Assembly: GCF_963678635.1 (NCBI RefSeq)
Contig: NW_026971509.1
Span: 62,001-126,000, forward strand
Length of the DNA stretch: 64,000 bases
Direction of reading: 5' to 3'
Origin: Symsagittifera roscoffensis
Taxonomy: Eukaryota > Xenacoelomorpha > Acoela > Convolutidae
The first letter of the stretch is position 1, and every line of letters begins with the position of its first letter. Both the position numbers and the translations under genes were made by a program. The notes beneath the pieces are model-generated. The model worked only from the letters and a program-made list of their open reading frames with translations, did no database searches and was not told the origin of the DNA. Below are positions 11,606 to 20,613 of this stretch, piece by piece.

Positions 11606-13851
11606 AAGATATGATGGTTATCGGCGCGTCAGTTATGACGCGCGTACCGCACGCCCACCACCATTCAACTAGGAGAGAATTTTTGAGATAAGACAAAACC
11701 TACCATTTAATTTTTTGGCGCCAATATGTCGTTGAACAAAAGCTGTGTCCACCATTCGACCTTTTATACGTATATTGGTCAAAACAGCGTATTTTTGGTG
11801 CTTTAGGAGAGTTCAGAAAATCAATTTGGTCGACCCAAAAAAAGTCGAAAAAATGTTCGAATTTTAAAAAAAAAAAAAAAAAAATTTTTTTTTGAACTTT
11901 GTTTTCTGAATATACCTGAGTTTTGTAGTTTGATTATCACTTCTCCAACCCTACGACCACAAATTACCTGCCCTTAGCCTTCTTTTAGAATTGAGTACGA
12001 TGAGTACGATGAATCAGTCTGACCCCTCCTCTTTTGGACTACCCAGTGACGTTAGAGAAAAATAGACTAACATTCTCAATATCGGGACTAATCATTTAGA
12101 AACTGCTAATGTGTAAATATCACCGTCAGCTAACTGAACCTTAAATGACGATGAGATGTTTTTTAGATGAGATTTCAGATCCATGGTGCTTTGAGATTAT
12201 CAAATCCTGTTAAAGTCAATTCATACTGGGTTCAAAAAGTGCAACTTTCTTTTTGCTTTTACTAACTTTAATAACTTTTTATAACAAACCCTTCAAATCA
12301 ACCAAAGATGATAAAAATTGAACAAAGAAATGACGCATACTCTAGGCCTTTAATACTTTTTGTTCCCTAATCTGTCCTTAAGTTTTTTGGTGTTTATTAT
12401 CTTCTCAGTTTGTTTATCTGACGAACAAAACTTCCAGCTGAAATCTTATTTAGTTTTCAAGATCGTCGGGTGACTCGACGTATATTGTTTCGAACAAAAA
12501 AACAGGCAACCAAAGTTCAAAAAGCGCAGAAAATCAAAGTCTGTTTTCAATAAATCTGTTTTGTGCTGCTTCGAAGCAATGTTTTCTTAATATGTTTGTG
12601 CTTTTCAAGTATAATACTTTTTGTTGTTGAACTTTAGAGTTCTTCATGCTCAAACATGAAATGGCAACTTTTTTGACCCGTGTGTAACTCATGTTTTTCT
12701 AAGAACCATGAATTATTCAAACGCCAAAAATCGCCTATCCTAAACTTTTTATTTTGACAATTCGTTGTCGTGTAAAGTTTGAGAACCCAAAAAGTTCTGA
12801 ACCTCAGAACATTTGCGAAAGGCAAAACCAAACTCTACTAAAAAGTTTAGACGCTTACTGTGCACGTATCACAGAATGTTCCGACCATAGTCTTAGAAAA
12901 TACATTTTTTATAATTTTGAGTAGTTTTTTCTGCGTGATGTGCTTCAAAAGGAAAAATGAAAATTAAGCATATTCGACAATCATAGTATATTAGGCAGAA
13001 TGAAAAACAGTTTTTGTAGAGAAAAGACTAGAAAAACAAAAAGAGAAGTCTTAAGAAAATGGCGCTAATTGATTCCCAAAACGGCACTAAGAACTTCAAA
13101 AGCTTTGAAAACAAACCTAAGTCGAAAAAAAAACTATTTTTCACGGCATAATTAAACATAAATATGTTTTTGCAAGCCTGCATGCTCACCTTATTAGTTC
13201 AAAATTATACCAAAAATCAAAATTTTCAAACCGGTTTTTCTCAACACTGAGAACTTTTTATTTTTTTGTTTGCTCTTTGAAAGGCCTTTAAAAACAGACA
13301 AAAAATTTAAAATAGGAAATTGTTCGGAACAAAAAAGGAGCAATTCTTCCTCGGCTACAAAAACAAACTTGTGTTTTTAGAAAATTCTTAGTGTTATTGT
13401 CACCAATATTTTTGTCAATTTCATTTGTTAGACATTTACTTCAGGGGAAAACTTTATCATATTAACTTGATCTCGATACACTCTGTGAACACGGCCGCCA
13501 CCTATACAAAAACCAACATATTTTAGTATTTCCAATTCTAAGGCATACATGCAAAAATCAAGAAAAATTGTTTTCATTTTTCAATTTTTTCAGTTCTCTC
13601 AAGACTTTCAATTCCCCTCCAATGTCATCCAGCAGTCGTGTTTCTGGCCGATTCATCTTATGAATGAAAATAATTGCTGTGAGGGCAAAGCTGTGAATGT
13701 TCCGACTGCCCCATAATAGCTTTAATTCATATCAAATAGACTAAGAAACAAATTTTAAAATTAAATTTTGTCGGATCGCCTTAACTATTCCCCCGCCCCC
13801 CTATGGTACCTACTAACGAATCACCCCTCAAAAAATTCAACGGTTAAGCAT
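11606..13851. other. intergenic DNA, nothing recognised
   Basis: AT-rich, with a poly-A/poly-T tract at 11867-11892 and stops in all frames. No exon, repeat boundary or RNA gene could be supported. Confidence 0.5.
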
Positions 13852-14838
13852 ATCCCGCACTGACAAAATGGTTTCGGATCGATTTAAAATGATTTTAAAT
13901 CGATCCAAATCGTTTATCAATGTACATTTTACGAACTTAAAAGGGTTTTAAATCGATTAAAACCGATCTTTTTGAAAGTTTTAAATCGGTTCGAGTGTCT
14001 TATAAATCAATTTAAATCGATTTGGATGGATTTTCAGACTCACTGAAATCAAATTTTTCGCTAACACGGCGAAAAAAAAACATACCCTTTAAAAAATTGT
14101 TGGAACTTTTTATTCTCCATTTTTTAAAAATAAACTCTTGTGCCAGATGTTATAGAATTCAATAAATTGATCCATATAAATCAGATTTTAAGTTCAAAAA
14201 TAGGCAATGAAATTATAGAAAACTTTTGTAAATCCGATTTTGCAAAATCGTATGTAACAAACAAGAAAAGGGTCAGAATAAATTAAAACTTGATCTCAAT
14301 AATATGCAATTAAATCATAAAAAATTATGAAGATAAATCAGATTTTGGGCAAAACTTATGAAACGAATCAAGAAAAAGATCAATAAAAATCAGTTTTTGA
14401 ACTCAAAATAAGCAAGAAATTCTTAGAATTTTATCGATATTTTGGTGTTTTTATTTGTTTTTTTTTATGCTACAATACGCTATGGATGTAAAACGAAAAA
14501 CAATAGGCAATGAAAAAATGCAATAAAAATTCGAAACTGATAAACCTCGAATGAAAAAAATCGATTTAAATTGATTTAAAACCGTTTTAATCCCTTTAAA
14601 AACAAAAACAAATTAAGACTGGAAAAAGTGAACTTAAATCGATTTAAAATCGATTTGGATCAATGTTGTTCATCTGGGATTTAAGATCAATTTAAATCGA
14701 TTTCAAATCGATCCAAATCAATCTTCATCTTTTTTATTTAATCTTCGTACTTTTTTCTTCCTAAAATTGATCTAAAATTAATCAACGTACTTTTTTCATA
14801 CTAAAATCGATCCTAATCCATTTTTGTCAGTGCGGGAT
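13852..14838. mobile_element. 987-bp element with terminal inverted repeats (MITE-like)
   Basis: The ends are inverted copies of each other. ATCCCGCACTGACAAAA opens the element at 13852, and its reverse complement closes it at 14838. After a one-base indel, the similarity continues through a GGATCGATTT block on both sides. The interior has no long ORF and is crowded with ATCGAT, AAATCGATTTAAA and GATCCAAATC words near both ends, with a looser repeat around 14160-14430. This fits a non-autonomous DNA transposon. No clear target-site duplication flanks it, so the family is unassigned. Confidence 0.75.
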
Positions 14839-15239
14839 GAGCTCTAAGTTAAAAAGATAATTTGTCATTATCAATACAAAGATCAAGTATGAACATTTCA
14901 ATCGTACGAAATTATTACGACCGATTAGCTAGCGTCCATTCAGTTTGGAACGATTTTCTTGAGCGGAATACTTGGTCACGCATTACGCTTTCGCGTTACG
15001 CTTTCAGCATTATGAATAAAATCAGCGCAGTTTGGCCGATCCAAACTATCCAGTGCACAGTTTGGCCTCATTGTGCTCCGCAGTCTTGTTTAGCGGTTAA
15101 AGTTTAATTTAAGAAAATTGAATCAAGAATTGAAAACAATGAATCAAGCGAGGAACAATCATTTCACTTCTTATGGACGTAAGCTCTTCTAAACAACTAT
15201 TCAGAACTAATTAATGAAATAAACGCATGTAAAGCTAAA

Positions 15240-16237
15240 ACAACTAGCCTGTATTTGCTTTGTCTGATGATATTTTCGAAGACTTCGGCTCTGTTCCACG
15301 AAAGTGCTAGGTCAAGTGCTTGTTTAACTTTTTCCTTTTTCTTCTCTGATTCTTGTGTCATGCTCTCTTCTTCCTTTTTCTTCCCTGATTCTTGTGTCAT
15401 GCTCACTTCTTCCTTTTTCTTCCCTGATTCTTGTGTCATGCTCTCTTCTTCCTTTTTCTTCCCTGATTCTTGTGTCATGCTCTCTTCTTCCTTTTTCTTC
15501 TCTGGTTCTTGTGTTATGCTCTCTTTTTTCTTTTTCTTCCCTGATTCTTGTGTCATGCTCTCTTCTTTCTTTTTCTTCCCTGATTCTTGTGTCATGCTCT
15601 CTTCTTCTTTTTTCTTCTCTGGTTCTTGTGTCATGCTCTCTTCTTTCTTTTTCTTGCCTGATTCTTGTGTCATGCTCTCTTCTTCCTTTTTCTTCCCTGA
15701 TTCTTGTGTCATGCTCTCTTCTTCCTTTTTCTTCTCTGGTTCTTGTGTTATGCTCTCTTCTTTCTTTTTCTTCCCTGATTCTTGTGTCATGCTCTCTTCT
15801 TTCTTGTTCTTCCCTGATTCTTGTGTCATGCTCTCTTCTTTCTTTTTCTTCCCTGATTCTTGTGTCATGCTCTCTTTTTTCTTTTTCTTCCCTGAATCTT
15901 GTGTCATGCTCTCTTTTTTCTTTTTCTTTTTCTTCCCTGATTCTTGTGTCATACTCTCTTCTTTCTTTTTCTTCCCTGATGCTTGTGTCATGCTCTGTGT
16001 GCCATCGAACGGTTTTCCGTCTCCGACGAAGAGCAGCTGCAAAATTGCAAGATCCAATTCAATGCGCTCAATGTTACAAACTTTGATCAGCTCCTTTTTA
16101 ATCAGACAATCTTTTATCATTTCTGCATATTTGTTTATTTTGTTATCCTCATCATCATCCACGATGCCCAATTTATCACTAATCAACGTTTTGATTTTGC
16201 CATCTTCGTTTTCGCCCACTTCATTATTTGTATCATT
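15240..16237 (-). CDS. TRPM-like channel, exon with coding minisatellite
   Basis: Minus-strand exon similar to the region of TRPM cation channels that follows the N-terminal SLOG (LSDAT) domain. Its N-terminal part reads KDCLIKKELIKVCNIE and then LDLAILQLLFVGDGK. Its C-terminal part reads ALDLALSWNRAEVFENII. In ordinary TRPM proteins the matching segments are separated by a short loop; here about 220 residues of a 13-residue repeat (MTQESGKKKKEES type) sit between them. The open frame runs from a TAA near 16241 down to a stop at 15197. The 5' edge is probably a splice acceptor near 16237. The 3' donor is not clear, and the last residues before the stop are probably intron. TRPM channels are membrane cation channels; no transmembrane exons are seen in this window, so the gene may be partial, broken or a paralogue. 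No start codon is claimed. Confidence 0.75.
15325..15994. repeat. 17-unit, 39-bp minisatellite within TRPM-like exon
   Basis: Seventeen tandem units, all 39 bp except one of 45 bp, encode the 13-residue motif (S)M/ITQ[E/D/A][S/P][G/E]KKKKEE on the minus strand. Every unit keeps the frame. Variants of the unit recur in blocks (ESGKKKKEE next to EPEKKKEEE types), which indicates expansion by unequal exchange of multi-unit segments. Because the unit length is a multiple of three, both plus-strand frames across it are also open by chance. Confidence 0.95.
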
Positions 16238-17398
16238 TACTTAACATTAACCTCACCCCCTGATGCGGAACAAGTTTGTGGTAGGCAAAAATTTTCCAAA
16301 AACTTCTCTGGTGCTATTTTTTATTCAGTTTCAGAAAAACTATTCATCAGTCCGCATACCAATTTCCATAATCGCAACCGAATTTGCACTTGCAAAATTG
16401 TGGAAATTGGTCGTGAAAGTCTGGATATATTTTGGAAGTCTGGGTCAAAATTACTAACTATAGCTCCAGATTAAAATTTAAGATTATGTTTCGAACAGTA
16501 ATTGCTGTATTTAACAAACCGAAAACCGGAAAATTCGAATTTTCAAAGGAACAGTCAAAAAAAGTCCAAACAGAACTAGCGTTTTAAATAATCATGATAT
16601 TTAATACTATTGAAGCTCGAATTTCTCAGATGGCATCCCAGGTCTAGACATCTTGAAAATCTTCCCAAGCTCTTAAAGATTTATCAAAGATAGCACAGAA
16701 AAGTTAAGATAATTCCGCCCGCTAGCGTCCAAACTTGCTGAAAAAGACAAAAATATTAAGAAAATTAACTTTTTTTCTGGAAAAAAAGGCTAGTCATACC
16801 GTTTCCTTACTATTACCTTATCTATTACCTTACTATTACATACTAAATTACCTGATTGTTTGCCTAAATTTGCTTCAAGGGCGATAATCCTCAGAAAGTT
16901 TTGAAAACTTTACTCTGATTTTTATCCTGTTGATTATTAGTTATGTGTGCAATTTCGTTGGTTATTTAGAATTTCATTGTGCAGTTTCTTTTTATAATTT
17001 CATTTGACTTTTTTATAATCACATTTAGTCTAATTTTTATGTGTTTTACAAATGAGTTTTAAAACCGTTCTGGAGAAGTTTTAAATTTTTTTCAGAAAGT
17101 TTTAGATTAATCTTCAATAAGAAAGCCAAAAATTTTGTTGAAACCTTGGAAAATCCTGAATGTAAAATTACCCATCATCCTTGCAAATAGTCAAAAACCT
17201 TTCAAAAAATCTTTGCTTTCTTTGTTTTTTCTTCAAAGTTCTTTGAATTTCCTCGAAGAATCTTTGATATCTTCCAAGATTATTTGGCAAAAACTTGCCA
17301 AGGCAGCCAAAATTTTCTTTAAGATTTAAACAAGATTCTTCAAGATTTTTCAAAGATATCAAAGATTTGTTTGAAAAATCAGGTTCCCTTTCGAAAAC
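16238..17398 (-). other. probable intron of the TRPM-like gene
   Basis: AT-rich, stop-filled stretch between the two TRPM-like exons. It includes a low-complexity part (17190-17365) rich in TCTTTGA/TCAAAGA words. Nothing else is recognised. The exact donor at the high-coordinate end is uncertain; the first GT on the minus strand after the conserved exon is near 17397. Confidence 0.5.
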
Positions 17399-17796
17399 AA
17401 TCAGGAATTGAGAGGGGCAATGATGTTAAGTAGATTCCTCTTAAGCATTCTGCAAAAATATCGGCTGCGCGTCCTGTACCGCTGACGACAATGCATGGAA
17501 TGTCCTTGTCGAGGCCTTTTGAAATAGTTTCAATAGCCGATTCTCCGCCTTCTATGAGCACATTAACTATTGGGGCTCTTGGTTTATTCAAGTCAGCCAG
17601 CTCTGTGATCAAATCAGTGCGAATTTTGAATTCATCTGCATCCTTCTCAGTCAAAACAAAGAAGTCGTGGTTGGAGTCCAGGGTATAGTCGAGCGTTTTA
17701 GGTTTTTCATAAGTGAACTCTTCCTCGTTTTTCGTGGGCCCACCTTCATTATTGTACAAAGTTTTATACGATAACACTCCAATGGATGTAAGACTC
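17399..17796 (-). CDS. TRPM-like channel, SLOG-domain exon
   Basis: Minus-strand exon matching the second half of the TRPM N-terminal SLOG (LSDAT) domain. Visible are TSIGVLSYKTL; LDSNHDFFVL, the counterpart of the conserved LDPNH-F-L segment; the hydrophobic strand APIVNVLIEGGES; and IPCIVVSGTGRAADIFAE, the counterpart of the family's PVVVCDGSGRAADI signature. The 5' edge is a good acceptor: TTTTAG ends at 17797 and the exon begins at 17796. The 3' donor is not obvious. It lies upstream, in gene order, of the exon at 15240-16237, with about 1.2 kb between them. The glycine-rich GTGRAAD motif is intact. Upstream exons of the gene were not identified. Confidence 0.8.
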
Positions 17797-18002
17797 CTAA
17801 AATTACAATAATAATCGATAGCAAATTGATTATTACACTAACGTGCTTTTGAAATACCTTTTTTAGAATAAGGCAACTGCTTGCACCATTTGAAATTGGC
17901 CCTGGTAGAGTGCAAACACCCTCAATGTATCAATCAGTTTCTTTGCTCAAAAATTTTAACAGAACGATTTGCCAAAAACTTTGAGCAAAAAACAGCTGGA
18001 GG

Positions 18003-18381
18003 CAATTGGAAGGGCAGCCATATAAGTCGGGTCTATTTCTCCTTGAACCTAGTAGTTATCGCCTGTCGTCGTTTTTACCTAGCATCGACTGCGAAGGAAA
18101 AAGTAAAACCAAGTGTATTCTTAAAATTTCGCGAGATCAATGTCGTGACAATGAAATGAAGTTTATCTATCATTTTTTTTTACAGATTGAAGAATTATAA
18201 TCTACAACCTGGCCAAAAAACCTCAGTTTGTTATTCAGTCCAAAACATTTTTATTAACCAAGTTATATGGCCTAATGAGAAAAACAATAAAATCGAACTT
18301 AATAACCTTCCAATTCCGAATCTTACTGTGCAATCAAGAAATGATTTGATAAGTACATTGCTTTTTTCTAGCATAATATGA
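18003..18381 (+). other. possible two-exon gene fragment, unrecognised
   Basis: A plus-strand frame runs from about 18003 to 18150 with several cysteines (IDCEGKSKTKC, DQCRDNEM). TTTTTTTTTACAG at 18172-18184 looks like a strong splice acceptor. Downstream a second frame runs to a stop at 18381 (QPGQKTSVCYSVQNIF). The phases agree if a very short stretch of about 25 bp (GTTTATC...ACAG) is an intron, which would be unusually small. No family is recognised. It lies just upstream of the retroelement insertion and could be a host gene fragment, or chance. Confidence 0.25.
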
Positions 18382-18483
18382 CAATTAAGAGCATACTACA
18401 CTTTTTTGAATGATTTAGCATGAAATTAGTTTCTCAAATACATACTAAGCGTAAAAACTACAGAACAAAAATATTTAAAAATC

Positions 18484-18487
18484 TAAA
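18484..18487. repeat. target-site duplication (left), TAAA
   Basis: TAAA directly precedes the 5' LTR and is repeated at 37391-37394 directly after the 3' LTR. Four to six bases is the usual size for Ty3/gypsy-type integrases. Confidence 0.75.
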
Positions 18488-18897
18488 TGGAACCTGATCT
18501 AAACTACATTTTATGATTGGATAAATTAGATATTTTACCACTGTAAAGTATTTAATATTAACCAATCATGATCCATCTAACTAACAACCCACTTATTTGT
18601 AAGTGCTGGAATTACTTGTAATTTCAGCACCAGAGAGATTTGAATTAAACTTAGAATTTAGTTGACTCTCCAAGAAGACTTCAGCAGCCGCAATAAACCA
18701 GTATACCCTAGATCTATTGAGCCTAGCAGAGACTAGTTAAACACCCTGAGACTAGATAGTATAAGAGTAAGATTAGGATCGGTATTAGACTAAGAAGTTG
18801 CACGAATCTATCCGGCCGAAAATAAGATAGCGTGACGAGCAGACGGTGTACCCTATCCGAAATTACTCTATGAGTTAACCACCTCGGTTCTAACTCA
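18488..18897 (+). repeat. 5' LTR (410 bp)
   Basis: Starts TGGAACCTGATC and ends TTCTAACTCA, so it has TG...CA ends. It matches the 3' LTR at 36981-37390 with about four substitutions. A polyadenylation signal AATAAA lies at 18692-18697. A TATA-like AT-rich stretch (GTATTTAATATTAACC) is near 18547. The conserved block CTATCCGGCCGAAAA (18808 onward) is also present in every LTR of the downstream array. Confidence 0.95.
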
Positions 18898-19218
18898 TCT
18901 GGTGCGACCATAAGTCTCGAACAAGACCTTAATAGCTTAGAATTAACCAAAAATAGATTAGAAAATAGACAAAACATTTTTAAAATGTTACACGACGATA
19001 ATTTAATCGAAATGTCTCTACGACTCAATAGATCAAAGCCAATATTCCGAACGATAAGAGAACTACCCGGAATTGGAAGAAGACCTCGAACCAGAGACGA
19101 CATACGACAAAGTAGAAACTTACCAAATAGTTATATGATAGTACGGCAAAAGCCAACACAAACTTTTATATTTAGAATCTTATTAGCAACGAATTTAGAT
19201 TTTCATTTGCAAACTTAA
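18874..19218 (+). CDS. possible leader ORF
   Basis: A frame open from within the end of the LTR (18874) to a TAA at 19216-19218, with the first ATG at 18985 giving 77 codons. The part before the ATG (EQDLNSLELTKNRLENRQN) would be a charged amphipathic helix. The part after has PGIGRRPRTRDD. Length and composition look like coding sequence, but there is no recognised family. It could be a spliced 5' coding exon or a leftover. The array on the right does not preserve this region, so conservation cannot be tested here. Confidence 0.35.
   Translation, partial: VNHLGSNSSGATISLEQDLNSLELTKNRLENRQNIFKMLHDDNLIEMSLRLNRSKPIFRTIRELPGIGRRPRTRDDIRQSRNLPNSYMIVRQKPTQTFIFRILLATNLDFHLQT
18900..18922 (+). promoter_or_regulatory. 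primer binding site
   Basis: TGGTGCGACCATAAGTCTCG follows the LTR after two bases (TC). A leading TGG is what is expected for pairing with the CCA end of a tRNA primer, and the spacing of a following CTCGAA resembles the complement of a T loop. The tRNA species is not identified. Confidence 0.75.
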
Positions 19219-20145
19219 ATCTTGAAGTCAATCTTCATGATCATTTCAGGCGCTAAACAAAATATTAATATACAATAACGACTGATAAAAAGATCTCAGA
19301 TCGTTCTCCTAAAATTCTGCAGTATTCTATAAAACATATTTGGAAAATATTTATTGAAAATCAAAACAAAAATTAGTAGCATGACAATAAACTGTTAGTA
19401 ATCATAAATTATCCAATTGTCCCAGCTTCATCACCTAAAACATAACAGCAATCATAAACTCACTAATATCATTAAAACACTAAATCTTTTCCTTAAACAA
19501 ATTTAAACCATTTTAAACTTAAATTCACTTAATTTTCAAATCAGATCATCAAGGCTTATCCTTGGATCTTAATTCATTTTCTATTCAGTTAAAATTTAAA
19601 CTTGATCATCAAGGCCTATCCTTGGATCAAAAAGAACAATTTTGTTCTCCCCCACCCACTTAGCTAGTGTCTAACGACCTCAAACGTCGATTCACTATCC
19701 AACCCTTTCAAAAAACCCAAGACTAATAGAAATTTTTCAACAAAACTAACCATTCAAATTAGGATAAACAGTGAAAAACTTCGGTTATTCATCCTTCACT
19801 TGAACCCTCCTCTTATCAAGACCCAGGATAAATCGCAGACTTAGTAAGTTTAAAATAGTATCTAACGAACTACTCGCGTTCTAATTATACCTGAACCTTG
19901 TGGATCGATTTACTATTCTCCAACCCTTGAACACAATCACTACCCCTAAGTAAGATTAAGTAAGTTAACACCTTAGCTTATACTAGCCACGAGAAAGTAA
20001 AAATCATTCTTCGGAATCGAATTACTTTTCTCTCCGACCCTGAACAAATAGACCCAGGTTAAGCTAACCAAAAAATCGTAAGGACTAACAATTTAAGAAA
20101 ATAGAAATCATCTAACAACTTTTTGCATCCGTCATCCTAAACCTT
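19219..20145 (+). promoter_or_regulatory. long 5' leader with repeats and splice-donor candidates
   Basis: No ORF. A 25-bp word GATCATCAAGGCYTATCCTT... occurs twice (19544-19568 and 19603-19627) and can form a small AAGG/CCTT hairpin. A looser theme, with an ACTATCCAACCCTT-like core, appears three times (about 19672-19728, 19862-19935, 19985-20055). Three good splice donors are present: GTAAGT at 19844, GTAAGA at 19950 and GTAAGT at 19960. In gypsy-like elements env is made from a spliced RNA, so these are candidates for its 5' site. A packaging or dimerisation role for the repeats is inference. Confidence 0.55.
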
Positions 20146-20613
20146 ATGTCATTTAAAAATCTAGGAAACAAAAAAACAATCGTTTTGCACAACTGTGAAA
20201 TAGAAAACAAAAAATACGACCTTGTAATCACACCTCACACACAAACAGTTGGATATATTAGAACAAAACGACAAACACTAAAAAGAAAAATAAAAACTAA
20301 ACAAAGACAAATAACACGAAAAAGATTTTCCAAAAATAGAAACGCATTTTCAGAATCAGAAGCCAGCAATTTAGACGAACTCTATAAATTAAAAGAATCT
20401 ATAGATAAAAATTGCCCCATACACGATCAATTATATTTTTCTGACTCAGAAACAACATCAAATTCATCAAAAAGAGGAAAAAGACGAATAAAAAAGCAAT
20501 ATAAACACAAACCAGTACATTTATACAACTGGAATCAACCAATTAGACACATCGATAATTACATATTAACAGTCATTAAACGGAAAAATGAGCCAAACAC
20601 ACACTCCAAGTGA
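20146..20613 (+). CDS. small highly basic pre-gag protein
   Basis: 155 codons, ATG to TAA-type stop, ending 26 bp inside the gag ORF in a different frame. It is very rich in Lys and Arg, with two clusters (TKRQTLKRKIKTKQRQITRK and KRGKRRIKKQYKHK), separated by an acidic/serine stretch (SDSETTSNSS). No family is recognised. The basic clusters suggest nucleic-acid binding or nuclear localisation. The overlap with gag suggests coupled translation or a frame change. It is intact, unlike gag and pol. Confidence 0.6.
   Translation: MSFKNLGNKKTIVLHNCEIENKKYDLVITPHTQTVGYIRTKRQTLKRKIKTKQRQITRKRFSKNRNAFSESEASNLDELYKLKESIDKNCPIHDQLYFSDSETTSNSSKRGKRRIKKQYKHKPVHLYNWNQPIRHIDNYILTVIKRKNEPNTHSK

Noticed and set aside
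13852-14838. Target-site duplication for the inverted-repeat element
   Set aside because: Bases on either side (AAGCAT and GAGCTC) do not match at 2, 4 or 8 bp.
14862-15107. 81-codon plus-strand ORF
   Set aside because: Contains short repeated ATTACGCTTTCGCGTTACGC-like sequence and no recognisable protein pattern or splice signals.
15325-15994. CRISPR-like or satellite array
   Set aside because: Units are directly adjacent with no spacers and encode a repeated peptide within an exon.
15255-16244. Long plus-strand frames (329 and 243 codons) opposite the TRPM-like exon
   Set aside because: They exist because the 39-bp repeat is a multiple of three and keeps all frames open. The minus strand has the conserved TRPM segments on both sides.
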